The notes under the pieces are model-generated. The model made no database searches and had not been told where the DNA came from. It worked only from the letters and a program-made list of their open reading frames with translations. Below are positions 1-9,291 of a stretch of 41,823 bases of DNA, one piece after another. The stretch spans positions 1 through 41,823 of the forward strand of contig CAMVMQ010000003.1 in assembly GCA_947168625.1 (NCBI GenBank). The letters run 5' to 3'. Position 1 is the stretch's first letter, and each line of letters opens with the position of its first letter. This DNA is from an uncultured Caryophanales bacterium (GTDB taxonomy: Bacteria > Bacillota_I > Bacilli_A > RF39 > UBA660). The position numbers were made by a program, and so were the translations under genes.

Positions 1-20
1 AATAAAAGGAGTTGATCCAA

Positions 21-869
21 ATGAATGAAAATAAAACTAATATAAATTGGTATCCAGGACATATGGCTAAGACAAAGAGAGAAATCAAAGAAAAAATGGA
101 TTTAATTGATATAGTGTTTGAGGTAATTGATGCTAGAATTCCACTATCTTCGAAAAATGAGGATATTAATAGTATCATAGATAAAAAACCAAGGATTCTA
201 ATTATGACTAAGAAAGATTTATGTGACGAAAGTGTTACTAACAAATGGAAATTATATTATGAAGATAAAGGATATATTGTTGTAATGATGGATCTAATAA
301 ATAATACTAGTATGAAATCATTATATGATAAAGTAAATCCTTTAATTAATAATATGAATAAGAAAAGAGTAGATAAAGGTCTAAAAGAAAGAAAAGCACG
401 AATATTAGTTATCGGTGTTCCAAATGTTGGTAAAAGTACTTTAATTAATAGATTAGTAGGTAGGAAAAGTGCTAATGTTGGCAATAGACCAGGTGTTACT
501 AAAAGCCTAGAGTGGATTAGAATAAATGACAAGATGGAACTTCTTGATACCCCAGGTATATTATGGCCTAAAATAGATAATAAGGAAATTGCCTATAATT
601 TAGCTAGTATGACTGCGATTAAGGAAGAAGTATTGAATACCGATGAAATTGCCATTTATATTATTAATACTCTTTTAAAATATTATAAAGATAATCTAAT
701 TGAGAGATATTCTCTTTCTTCCATTGATGACCTTATAGATATATTAGATGATATCGGTAAGAAAATAGGAGCAATTAAAAGCAGTGAAGTTGATTATGAT
801 AGAGTATATCTTCGAATAATTAAAGATTTACGAGATGGCTATTTAGGGAAAATAACCTTTGATAGATAA
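21..869 (+). CDS. rbgA: Ribosome biogenesis GTPase RbgA/YlqF (circularly permuted GTPase)
   Basis: NWYPGHMAK N-terminus, TKKD (G4) before GVPNVGKST (G1), DTPG (G3). SD AAGGAG at about 5-10 favours ATG at 21 over the TTG at 12. Confidence 0.93.
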   Translation: MNENKTNINWYPGHMAKTKREIKEKMDLIDIVFEVIDARIPLSSKNEDINSIIDKKPRILIMTKKDLCDESVTNKWKLYYEDKGYIVVMMDLINNTSMKSLYDKVNPLINNMNKKRVDKGLKERKARILVIGVPNVGKSTLINRLVGRKSANVGNRPGVTKSLEWIRINDKMELLDTPGILWPKIDNKEIAYNLASMTAIKEEVLNTDEIAIYIINTLLKYYKDNLIERYSLSSIDDLIDILDDIGKKIGAIKSSEVDYDRVYLRIIKDLRDGYLGKITFDR

Positions 870-870
870 A

Positions 871-901
871 AATAAAGTTATCAGTAATTGATAACTTTAT
901 T
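871..901. terminator. Bidirectional hairpin between convergent rbgA and the COG2426-like gene
   Basis: AATAAAGTTATCA-gtaat-TGATAACTTTATT, perfect 13-bp stem flanked by A/T runs. Confidence 0.75.
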
Positions 902-1394
902 TTATTATTTTTCCTAATATTCCATAAGAGATAATACTCATTATCAAACTTGCCATAATTACACCAAGAAAGATATAAATAAAAGATTTTTTTCTGTCTA
1001 AGTGAAGAATAGAAGCTAAGGCAGAACCCGTCCAAGCACCAGTCCCTGGAAGCGGAATACCTACAAATAGTAGAAGTCCTAAATAACCATATTTGTCTAT
1101 TTGCTTTCTTTTAGATAGAATTTTCTTTTCTATTTTTATAGCCAATTTACTAGTTAATTTCATTTTTTTTAAGAATTCTAAAATCTTTTCCATGAATAAA
1201 AGAACTAATGGAATTGGAAGAACATTTCCTATAATACTAATAATATATCCTTTAAAAAAAGAAATTTTCAAAAGAGCAGAGGCAATCAATCCACCACGAA
1301 GTTCTAAAAGAGGTAGAATTGATATTATGAAGACAATTAGCTCTTTACCTAAAGGACCAAGTATTTTAATTAGACCTTCAATTAACTTTTCCAT
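897..1394 (-). CDS. Small multidrug-export-like membrane protein (COG2426 type)
   Basis: 165 aa, multiple TM segments; LPLLELRGGL and GIPLPGTGAWTGS motifs typical of the family. Confidence 0.75.
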   Translation of the reverse strand: MEKLIEGLIKILGPLGKELIVFIISILPLLELRGGLIASALLKISFFKGYIISIIGNVLPIPLVLLFMEKILEFLKKMKLTSKLAIKIEKKILSKRKQIDKYGYLGLLLFVGIPLPGTGAWTGSALASILHLDRKKSFIYIFLGVIMASLIMSIISYGILGKIIK

Positions 1395-1558
1395 TTTGTA
1401 TCACATCCTAAATAATTATATCAAATAATTAATAATCAGACAATAAGTAGTGCAATAAAATATTATAAAATAATAATATAATTACTTGAAAAATAATAAA
1501 AATTATAGTATTATTTATATAGAATAAAGTAAGAAAAAAGATAAGGAGAGGTTTTAAA

Positions 1559-2398
1559 ATGAACGAACAAGATTTAATTATTGAAAAGAAAATTGAAAAA
1601 AGAGAAAAGACTGATATAATTATTGCTTATATGTTGATAGTAGTACTTATTTTTTGTATACTATTTGTGATTTATTTAAAGTTTATCAAAAAAGGAAAAA
1701 AATTAGAAACTATTCCTACTGAATATACAGTAAATACCATTACTCTTAATGATATAGCAAGTAGTTTAAGCAGTAATCTAAGTTCTAAATATAATTCTAT
1801 TACTGCTCTTGCAAAAGACACTAGTATAACAATTAATTATGGAGATATAAATTATAATGTTCCCTTAGAAGGAAATGAACTAGTTTTTAATATTGACAAT
1901 GATAATATGACATTATCTGAAGATATATATAAAGAGATACTTTCTAGTGTTTGTACATTTTATCATAATGATAGAGAAGGATGTAAAAACGCCGCTATTA
2001 AAGTAAGCGAGAGTAATCCTACTAGTGGAGTTAGATTTGATAGTAATAAAATTTATATTAATATAGTTAATTCTATTTCTCCAAATGAAACGTCTACTAC
2101 ACTTATCTATAATACAGAAACAGAAGCTAATCTTGATACCTCTTTTGAAGTTGAAATGAATAATACCAAAATTAGTAATATCGTAATAGATACAGAGAAC
2201 AATGTAAAAGTTACTGGGGATATTACCTATACAAGTGATAAAACTACCAGTAAAGTTACTGTTAAACTATATGATGAAAATAATACTTTACTTGAAGAAA
2301 AATCCGTCGCTGCAGTGGATAATTTTAGTATAATTTTTGAATATAGTGATACTTTAAAAATAGATAATTTAAAAAAATATAGTGTAGTAGTAGAATAG
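1559..2398 (+). CDS. Hypothetical single-TM, extracytoplasmic Ser/Thr/Asn-rich protein
   Basis: ORF with N-terminal TM helix (IIIAYMLIVVLIFCILFVIYL) and SD AAGGAGAGG upstream; no recognised domain. Confidence 0.7.
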   Translation: MNEQDLIIEKKIEKREKTDIIIAYMLIVVLIFCILFVIYLKFIKKGKKLETIPTEYTVNTITLNDIASSLSSNLSSKYNSITALAKDTSITINYGDINYNVPLEGNELVFNIDNDNMTLSEDIYKEILSSVCTFYHNDREGCKNAAIKVSESNPTSGVRFDSNKIYINIVNSISPNETSTTLIYNTETEANLDTSFEVEMNNTKISNIVIDTENNVKVTGDITYTSDKTTSKVTVKLYDENNTLLEEKSVAAVDNFSIIFEYSDTLKIDNLKKYSVVVE

Positions 2399-2406
2399 GA
2401 GACGTT

Positions 2407-3114
2407 ATGAGCACGCATATAGAAAGCAAAAAAGAAAGTATTTCCCAAACTGTTTTGATGCCTGGAGATCCTAAAAGGTGTGAGTATATTGCTAAAAAAT
2501 ATTTATCAAATCCCATTTTAGTAAATGATGTAAGAGGAATGACCGCTTATACTGGTTTTTACAAGAGTCGTAAAATAACTCTTTTTCCATCAGGTATGGG
2601 AAATCCAAGTATGGGTATTTATTCATATGAATTATTTAAAGATTATGATGTTCAAAATATTATACGAATAGGAACAATGGGGGCCTATACAAATCTTTCA
2701 CTAAAAGACATTGTTTTAGTTGAAAATTCTTTTACAAATTCTAATTATGGAGTATATGCTTCTGCATATAATACAAATATGATAGGGGCTAGCCAAACAC
2801 TTAATAAAGTTATTTTAAATACTTCTAAAGAATTAAAGCTTAATATCAATTATGGGAATATTTATTCTTCGGATGTCTTTTATGAAAAAGAAAATAACTA
2901 CAAGAGCATTGCCAGTAAATACCGTGTGCTAGGAGTTGAAATGGAAAGCTTTGCTCTCTTCATTAATGCAGCATTATTTAAGAGAAATGCCAGTACATTA
3001 TTAATGGTAAGCGATAGCTTTTTAAATGCAGATAAACTATCTCAAGAAGAAAGAGAGCAAGGATTAGATAATTTAATTATCTTAGCATTAGAATCTTGTT
3101 TAAAATTACAATAA
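2407..3114 (+). CDS. deoD: Purine-nucleoside phosphorylase, DeoD type
   Basis: MPGDPKRCEYIA, GMGNPSMGIYSYEL, IRIGTMGAY, GVEMESFAL motifs. Confidence 0.93.
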   Translation: MSTHIESKKESISQTVLMPGDPKRCEYIAKKYLSNPILVNDVRGMTAYTGFYKSRKITLFPSGMGNPSMGIYSYELFKDYDVQNIIRIGTMGAYTNLSLKDIVLVENSFTNSNYGVYASAYNTNMIGASQTLNKVILNTSKELKLNINYGNIYSSDVFYEKENNYKSIASKYRVLGVEMESFALFINAALFKRNASTLLMVSDSFLNADKLSQEEREQGLDNLIILALESCLKLQ

Positions 3115-3142
3115 TAGGATATAATATCACCAGGAGGCATAT

Positions 3143-4402
3143 ATGAATTTCACTACAATAAATAAAGGTGCATATAATTTGCATCTTATTAAAACCAAAA
3201 AATTTAAAACAATAACAATTGATATTAATTTCTATAGAGATATTAAAAAAGAAGAAATAACTAAAAGAAACTTACTTAAGATGGTTCTTTTAGATTCAAG
3301 TAAAAATTATAGGAGCGAGAAAGATTTGATTATTGAAAGTGAGAATCTTTATGATATTAAAGTATCTTCATCTATTTCAAGAATTGGTCGCTTTAGTAAT
3401 CTATCTTTTCAGACAAAGTTTTTAAATGAAAAATATACCGAGAAAGGAATGGACGAAGAGTCTGTTGTCTTTTTTCTTGACTTACTTTTTAATCCCAATA
3501 TTAAAGATAATACATTCGTTAATATTGATAAGCAGAAAGAACGTTTACGACAAGATATTGAAAGTATTAAAGATAATAAACCAAAACTTGCTAACTTAAA
3601 GTTAATGGAAAAAATTAAAGATATGCCATACTCTTTAAATACATATGGATACATTGAAGATTTAGATAAAATAGATGGTAAAAATTTATATGAATACTAT
3701 AAAGAAGTATTAGAAAAAGATCAGATCGATATTTTTGTTCTAGGAGACATTGATACTTCTTTAATGAAAAAATTATTTGATAAATACTTCATTATTAATA
3801 CTTTTAAAAAAGAAAATAAAAATTTACTTGTACCCGAATTAACAAAAAGAAAAAGAATTACAAGATATCGTGAATACATGGATGTTAATCAAGCACAGAT
3901 TATTTTACTGCTTTCTCTAAATAATCTAACTGATTTTGAAAGAAAATATACTATTAAAGTTCTAAACGAAGTACTAGGAGGATCATCATACTCAATTCTT
4001 TTTGACCGTGTAAGAGAAAAAAAAGGATACTGCTACTACATTAATGCTAGTGTAAAAGCCTACGATAATATCATGGTTATTAATTCAGGTGTCGAAAAAG
4101 AAAATACAGACAAATGTATTAAACTTATTCGTAAGTGCTTAAAAGAAGTTAAAGATGGTAAAATTGATGAGGAACTAATTTCTTCCTCAATTAAAACAAT
4201 AGTATCTGGTATTAAATCTTCATATGATAATCCTTTAAGTATTATTAATACGTATTTTTCTAAAGTACTAGTAGGAACAGCAGAAGAAGATGATAGAATA
4301 AAAGCTTTTCAGAGTATTACCAAAGATAATTTAGTTAATGTTGCTAAAAAGATATCTGTACATAGTATCCTTACATTAGAAAAGGGGGATAGTAATGAAT
4401 AA
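3143..4402 (+). CDS. M16-family peptidase-like protein, YmfF-like, lacking HxxEH
   Basis: M16 fold motifs (GGSSYSILFDRVREKKGYCYY) but no HxxEH; SD AGGAGG; stop overlaps the next M16 gene. Confidence 0.82.
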   Translation: MNFTTINKGAYNLHLIKTKKFKTITIDINFYRDIKKEEITKRNLLKMVLLDSSKNYRSEKDLIIESENLYDIKVSSSISRIGRFSNLSFQTKFLNEKYTEKGMDEESVVFFLDLLFNPNIKDNTFVNIDKQKERLRQDIESIKDNKPKLANLKLMEKIKDMPYSLNTYGYIEDLDKIDGKNLYEYYKEVLEKDQIDIFVLGDIDTSLMKKLFDKYFIINTFKKENKNLLVPELTKRKRITRYREYMDVNQAQIILLLSLNNLTDFERKYTIKVLNEVLGGSSYSILFDRVREKKGYCYYINASVKAYDNIMVINSGVEKENTDKCIKLIRKCLKEVKDGKIDEELISSSIKTIVSGIKSSYDNPLSIINTYFSKVLVGTAEEDDRIKAFQSITKDNLVNVAKKISVHSILTLEKGDSNE

Positions 4403-5672
4403 AATAAAGATTAAAACTCTTGATGAAGAAGTTATCTATGATAAACTAGATAATGGACTTGAAGTATATTTAGTCAATAAAGCAACTTTCAGCAGTAGTT
4501 ATGTAACATTTACAACAAAATATGGCTCTGTATATAATGAATTTACTCCATTGGGAGAAGATAAATTAAAGAAGTTTCCAAAAGGTATTGCTCACTTTCT
4601 TGAACACAAAGTATTCGCAGTAAAAGACGGACCTGATCCGATGGAGTTCTTTTCAAGAAGTGGTAGTATTTGTAATGCTTATACGACATTCAATAATACC
4701 ACATATCTTTTCTATGCCACAAATAAATTGGAAGAAAACATTTCCTATTTACTTGATTATGTGCAAGAACTTTATTTAACTCCCGAGTCAGTAGAAAATG
4801 AGAAAAAGATTATTTCAGAAGAGATTCATATGTATGATGATAAACCAAGTGAAGTACTCTCTGAAAGAATTAGATTAAATGCGCTTCATACTAATCCATA
4901 TCGTGATAGTATTATCGGTACTGTAGAAGATATTAGTAAGATAACAAAGGAAGATTTAGAAACTTGTTATAGCACTTTTTATCATCCATCAAATATGTTT
5001 TTAATAGTGGTAGGCTCTTTTGATTCTGATAAGATATTAAAAGTGATTCGCGATAACCAAAATAAAAAAAAGTTCAAACCCGCTAGAAAAATAAAAGTTA
5101 AAGAGTTTAAAGAAGAAGATAGTGTTTATAAGAAAAGTGAAGTAATTACAAGTTCTACTAGTATTCCAAAGGTTTCTATTACATTAAAAATAAACACTAA
5201 AAAGATTAATCTATCTCGAAGAAAAATATCCTTATATTTATATATATTATTTTCTTCTATGTTTGATGAAACATCTATCTTTGATGAGAAACTTAAGAAA
5301 GAAAAGATAATCACAAATACAGCCTATATTAGCACATTAAATAGTAATACTCACATCTTAGTAAGTATTATTAACGAAACAGAAAAATATAAAGAGTTCA
5401 TTGATAGAGTGGAAAATGAATTAAAAAATATGAGTATTAGTAAAGAAGATTTTGAACGAAAGAAAAAAGTACTAATAAGTAATGAATTATTTGCATGCGA
5501 GTATGCTGAACAAATAAATGATATATTGCTTGATGATTTAATTTTTGAAGGAAAGATTGAAAGCGATCCTATCGGAATTATTAATAGTTTAAGCATAGAT
5601 GAATTAAATGATATAATTAAAAAAATAGATAATGAAAATATCTCCAAAGTAATTTTAAAAAACAAGAAATAA
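4395..5672 (+). CDS. M16-family zinc peptidase, YmfH-like
   Basis: GIAHFLEHKVF (HxxEH) followed by EKKIISEEIHMYDDKP. Confidence 0.85.
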   Translation: MNKIKIKTLDEEVIYDKLDNGLEVYLVNKATFSSSYVTFTTKYGSVYNEFTPLGEDKLKKFPKGIAHFLEHKVFAVKDGPDPMEFFSRSGSICNAYTTFNNTTYLFYATNKLEENISYLLDYVQELYLTPESVENEKKIISEEIHMYDDKPSEVLSERIRLNALHTNPYRDSIIGTVEDISKITKEDLETCYSTFYHPSNMFLIVVGSFDSDKILKVIRDNQNKKKFKPARKIKVKEFKEEDSVYKKSEVITSSTSIPKVSITLKINTKKINLSRRKISLYLYILFSSMFDETSIFDEKLKKEKIITNTAYISTLNSNTHILVSIINETEKYKEFIDRVENELKNMSISKEDFERKKKVLISNELFACEYAEQINDILLDDLIFEGKIESDPIGIINSLSIDELNDIIKKIDNENISKVILKNKK

Positions 5673-5700
5673 TACTATAAATTTTTAGTATTATTTTTTT
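5671..5700 (+). terminator. Intrinsic terminator after the M16 pair
   Basis: AATACTA-taaattttt-TAGTATT followed by TTTTTTT. Confidence 0.65.
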
Positions 5701-5740
5701 ATTTATAAGAAAAGTGCTTTTATAAATACAATAAATTTTG

Positions 5741-5754
5741 CGAACAATTGTTCT
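5741..5754. promoter_or_regulatory. LexA/DinR (SOS)-box-like palindrome
   Basis: CGAACAATTGTTCT, containing the 12-bp perfect palindrome GAACAATTGTTC; resembles Gram-positive consensus CGAACRNRYGTTYC with two deviations; 9 bp upstream of a TTGACT -35. Confidence 0.5.
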
Positions 5755-5762
5755 AAAAGATA

Positions 5763-5790
5763 TTGACTATTTTATAGGGTTTAATATACT
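5763..5790 (+). promoter_or_regulatory. Vegetative-type promoter
   Basis: TTGACT-N16-TATACT. Confidence 0.55.
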
Positions 5791-6172
5791 TATTTTGTAA
5801 GTAAGAGAGGTGATGGCCTGAATTATAATTTAGTGTTGTTCTCAATAATTATAAAAATATACGTACAGTGCTTACCTTTATAATAAACAATATAGTTTAA
5901 AAAGGCGAACAGTCTTCTAGAAATGATTTACAAAAATATTTATTTTTTTGAATTTTAAGAAACATTAAAAACACGATAAATCAAAAAAATAGCTAAAATT
6001 AATTTACATTAAAAAAATAAAAGCATTTGGAATTGCCTTGATAATAAAGGATTTGCTGAGTTAATAGACAAAAATAGAGATTTGCAAAAATTAAAAAAAT
6101 AGGAAAAAGCAAAAAAAACAAAGTATTAAAAAAACAAAAAATGTAAAATTTCGAAAAAGCGAACAAAACATC

Positions 6173-6201
6173 TTGACAAGGGTATTATAGTAATATATAA
6201 T
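6173..6201 (+). promoter_or_regulatory. Sigma-A-type promoter of nrdD
   Basis: TTGACA-N17-TATAAT, about 33 bp upstream of the nrdD start codon. Confidence 0.8.
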
Positions 6202-6233
6202 TATGATTGTAATGTAGAGGAGGAAGCAAAAAA

Positions 6234-8531
6234 ATGACAGACGTCGAAGAGAAATTAGAAGAACTAGAGGTCATCAAAAGAAACGGAAAAAAAGTGTCTT
6301 TCGATGGCAAAAAAATAGCTCTAGCGATTAAAAAAGGATTTGATAGTATAATCCTTGAAGATGATGAAAAAAAATATACAGCTCAAGATATTCAAAAAGT
6401 ATATCAAGCAGTTGTTAAAAAAATAGATAAGGAATATTTGCCAATTGGTAAGATTAAAATTGAACAGGTTCAAGATTTGATTGAAGATAATCTTAAAAAG
6501 TATGGGTATGATGATGTATTAGATTCTTTTTCAGAGTATCGTAAGAGAAGAAGTGCAGCAAGAGAAGCTTTTCGAGACGATAAAAATATGGCTAGATTGC
6601 AAAAAAGTATTGAAGGTCTTGGACTTAAAAGTGCTAATGAAGAAGATTCAAAGAGAGAAAATGCAAATATTGATGGTAATACAGCCATGGGAACAATGCT
6701 TCAGTTTGGAAGCACCATATCTAGAGCTTTTACAGAAACATACTTAATGAAAAAGAAATTTGCAGAAGCCCATGATAATGGTGATATACATATTCATGAT
6801 ATGGATTTTGAAGCTATGGGTACTACTACATGCTGCCAAATAGATTTAACAAAATTATTTAAAAATGGTTTTTCAACTGGTCATGGATATTTAAGAGAAC
6901 CACAGAGTATTATGAGTTATGCGGCTTTAGCAGCTATTGCAATTCAAGCAAATCAAAATGATCAACATGGTGGTCAGTCAATACCAGCTTTTGATTATTA
7001 TATGGCACCAGGTGTTCTTAAAACTTTTAAAAGACAATTTAAACAGGCAGTATACGAATTATTAGATTTTTCTGATTTTATTAGTTTTATTAATATGGAT
7101 AAGGTTGAGAAGGAAATTGATAAATTAGGAAGTATTAATATTGATATCGATGTTTTTGAACCAATTTATAAAGAGAGTAGTGAAGTTAAAAAAATTATTG
7201 AAAAAGGATATGAAATTGCTTACAAGAAAACTAATAGAGAAACTTATCAAGCTATGGAAGGATTTATTCATAATCTTAATACAATGCATTCAAGAGCAGG
7301 TGCACAAGTTCCATTTTCATCTGTTAATTTTGGTACTGATACTTCTCCTGAAGGTAGAATGGTTATCAAAAACTTTCTATTAGCTACTGATGCTGGACTT
7401 GGCCATGGGGAAACACCAATCTTTCCAATATCAATATTTAAATTAAAGAAAGGTGTTAGTTATGAGATTGATGATCCTAACTATGATTTATTTAAGTTAG
7501 CATGTAAAGTATCCGCTAAAAGACTATTTCCAAATTTTTCATTCTTAGATTCATCATTTAATAAACCTTTCTATAAAGGTGACTATACAACAGAAGTTGG
7601 TTATATGGGATGCCGTACTAGGGTTATGGCTAATGTTGTAGATGAAGATAAAGCTGTAACTGTAGGACGTGGTAATTTATCATTTACTTCAATTAATTTA
7701 CCTAGACTTGGTATTAAGCACGGCATTGTAAGAAATGATAAAACTGATATGAAAGGGTTCTATGAAGAGTTAGGAAATCTTATGGATTTAGTTAAAGATC
7801 AATTACTTGAAAGATTTGAAATACAGTGTAACAGAAAATTGTATAATTTTCCATTCTTACTTGGTCAAGGTGTTTGGATTGATTCAGAAAAGCTTAAACC
7901 TAATGACCGTTTAAAGAAAATATTAAAACACGGTACTTTATCAATAGGATTTATAGGCTTAGCAGAATGCTTAAAGGCATTAATAGGTAAACATCATGGT
8001 GAAAGTGATGAAGCACAAAAACTTGGACTAGAAATAATTGGTTTTATGCGTAAAAAATGTGACGAATATGCTAAAGAATATAAGCTTAATTTTACCTTGC
8101 TAGCTACTCCTGCTGAAGGATTATCTGGAAGATTTATTAATATTGATAAAGCTGTATATGGTAAAATTAAAGGTGTAACTGATAGAGAATACTATACTAA
8201 TTCATTCCATGTTCCTGTTTACTATAATATTTCTATCGTAAACAAGATTAAGAAAGAGGGAGTATATCATAAGCTAACAAATGCTGGTCACATTAGTTAT
8301 ATTGAATTAGATGGCGATACAACAAATAATCTTGAAGCTTTTGAAAGAATAGTAAGATTAATGTACGAAAATGATATGGGATATGCCGCAATTAATCATC
8401 CTGTTGATCGTGATCCAGTTTGTGGCTATACTGGGGTAATTGGTGATGTATGTCCTGGATGTGGAAGGCATAATTTTGAGGCCGTTCCAATTGATAGAGT
8501 TAATGAATATAAGAATAGTTGTAATTGTTAA
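6234..8531 (+). CDS. nrdD: Anaerobic ribonucleoside-triphosphate reductase, large catalytic part (ATP-cone, barrel, Zn-binding Cys cluster) without the glycyl-radical tail
   Basis: ATP-cone start (VIKRNGKKVSFDGKKIALAIKKGF), NGDIHIHDMDF, QHGGQSIPAFDYYMAPGV, VCGYTGVIGDVCPGCGRHN. ORF stops before any RxxGY glycyl-radical loop. Confidence 0.93.
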   Translation: MTDVEEKLEELEVIKRNGKKVSFDGKKIALAIKKGFDSIILEDDEKKYTAQDIQKVYQAVVKKIDKEYLPIGKIKIEQVQDLIEDNLKKYGYDDVLDSFSEYRKRRSAAREAFRDDKNMARLQKSIEGLGLKSANEEDSKRENANIDGNTAMGTMLQFGSTISRAFTETYLMKKKFAEAHDNGDIHIHDMDFEAMGTTTCCQIDLTKLFKNGFSTGHGYLREPQSIMSYAALAAIAIQANQNDQHGGQSIPAFDYYMAPGVLKTFKRQFKQAVYELLDFSDFISFINMDKVEKEIDKLGSINIDIDVFEPIYKESSEVKKIIEKGYEIAYKKTNRETYQAMEGFIHNLNTMHSRAGAQVPFSSVNFGTDTSPEGRMVIKNFLLATDAGLGHGETPIFPISIFKLKKGVSYEIDDPNYDLFKLACKVSAKRLFPNFSFLDSSFNKPFYKGDYTTEVGYMGCRTRVMANVVDEDKAVTVGRGNLSFTSINLPRLGIKHGIVRNDKTDMKGFYEELGNLMDLVKDQLLERFEIQCNRKLYNFPFLLGQGVWIDSEKLKPNDRLKKILKHGTLSIGFIGLAECLKALIGKHHGESDEAQKLGLEIIGFMRKKCDEYAKEYKLNFTLLATPAEGLSGRFINIDKAVYGKIKGVTDREYYTNSFHVPVYYNISIVNKIKKEGVYHKLTNAGHISYIELDGDTTNNLEAFERIVRLMYENDMGYAAINHPVDRDPVCGYTGVIGDVCPGCGRHNFEAVPIDRVNEYKNSCNC

Positions 8532-8551
8532 ATAGAAAAGAGGAGTTAAAA

Positions 8552-8731
8552 ATGAAAGAAGAAATAAAAGAAAAAACAACAGGTGAGGGTGTTGGTTTTG
8601 AAAGAATTAGAAGAATAACTGGGTATTTAGTAGGTACTGTCGACAGATTCAATAATGGAAAAAGAGCAGAAGAAAGAGATAGAGTTAAACATAGTACTGA
8701 GGGTTTACTTAATACTAAAAAGTGTGCCTAA
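8552..8731 (+). CDS. Stand-alone 59-aa glycyl-radical segment of class III RNR
   Basis: FERIRRITGYLVGTVDRFNNGKRAEERDRVKH is the canonical NrdD C-terminus. Own SD (AGAGGAG) and ATG; different frame from the main ORF; TAATG overlap with nrdG. Confidence 0.9.
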   Translation: MKEEIKEKTTGEGVGFERIRRITGYLVGTVDRFNNGKRAEERDRVKHSTEGLLNTKKCA

Positions 8732-9282
8732 TGAAAATTAGATTAGCTGTAAATTATTTACAGAGTGATAGTATAGTTGATGGTGAAGGAATCAGAACAG
8801 TTATTTGGACGCAAGGATGTTCTCATAATTGTCCTGGATGCCATAATCCCAATACTCATTCTTTTGACGATGGTTACTTATTGGATATCAAAGAAGTAGA
8901 AGATATGGTCGATGAACTAGATGGTCAAGATGGTGTAACATTTTCAGGAGGAGATCCTTTTTATCAACCAGAAGCATGTGCAATCATTGCTAAATATATA
9001 AAAAAAAGAGGATTAAATGTTTGGTGTTATACAGGCTTTTTATATGAGACATTAATTGAATTATCCAAAAAGAATAGTAAAATAATGGATTTCTTAAAAG
9101 AAATAGATGTTTTGGTAGATGGACCATTTCTACTGGAACAAAAAAGCTATGATGCTATTTTTAGGGGCTCAACTAATCAGAGAATTATTAATGTTAAAAA
9201 GAGTTTAAAAGATAAGAAAGTCGTATTAGTAGATAAATACTATTTAAAAGAGAAAAAAATTAAAGAGCATATTTATATATAG
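8731..9282 (+). CDS. nrdG: Anaerobic RNR-activating protein (radical SAM)
   Basis: TQGCSHNCPGCHN (CX3CX2C), DGEGIR, FSGGDPF; starts at the TAATG overlap. Confidence 0.93.
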   Translation: MKIRLAVNYLQSDSIVDGEGIRTVIWTQGCSHNCPGCHNPNTHSFDDGYLLDIKEVEDMVDELDGQDGVTFSGGDPFYQPEACAIIAKYIKKRGLNVWCYTGFLYETLIELSKKNSKIMDFLKEIDVLVDGPFLLEQKSYDAIFRGSTNQRIINVKKSLKDKKVVLVDKYYLKEKKIKEHIYI

Positions 9283-9291
9283 CTCTTTTTT
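9262..9291. terminator. Hairpin terminator between convergent nrdG and rodA-like genes
   Basis: AAAGAGC-atatttatatata-GCTCTTT plus T run. Confidence 0.7.

Noticed and set aside
257-532. Antisense ORFs opposite conserved genes (also 1093-1428, 3409-3654, 5351-5665, 17740-18036, 20127-20345, 20688-20933 and similar)
   Set aside because: Low-complexity translations opposite clearly coding conserved genes, without RBS or recognisable domains; explained by AT-rich codon composition.
5690-6230. Adenosylcobalamin riboswitch or NrdR box in the nrdD leader
   Set aside because: No conserved B12-box sequence or NrdR-box (ACACWATATNTWGTGT-like) pairs were found by eye.
6553-7383. Same-strand out-of-frame ORFs inside nrdD (6553-6747, 7141-7383)
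   Set aside because: Overlap conserved NrdD coding sequence in another frame; no RBS or domain.
8501-8560. Sequencing frameshift or pseudogene in nrdD
   Set aside because: The second ORF has a clean RBS, a start codon, a non-homologous lead-in and coupling to nrdG, so a genuine split is preferred; read-level confirmation is still needed.
4395-9282. A defence island or prophage
   Set aside because: No restriction, toxin-antitoxin, CRISPR-Cas, terminase, capsid or transposase genes were recognised anywhere in the window.
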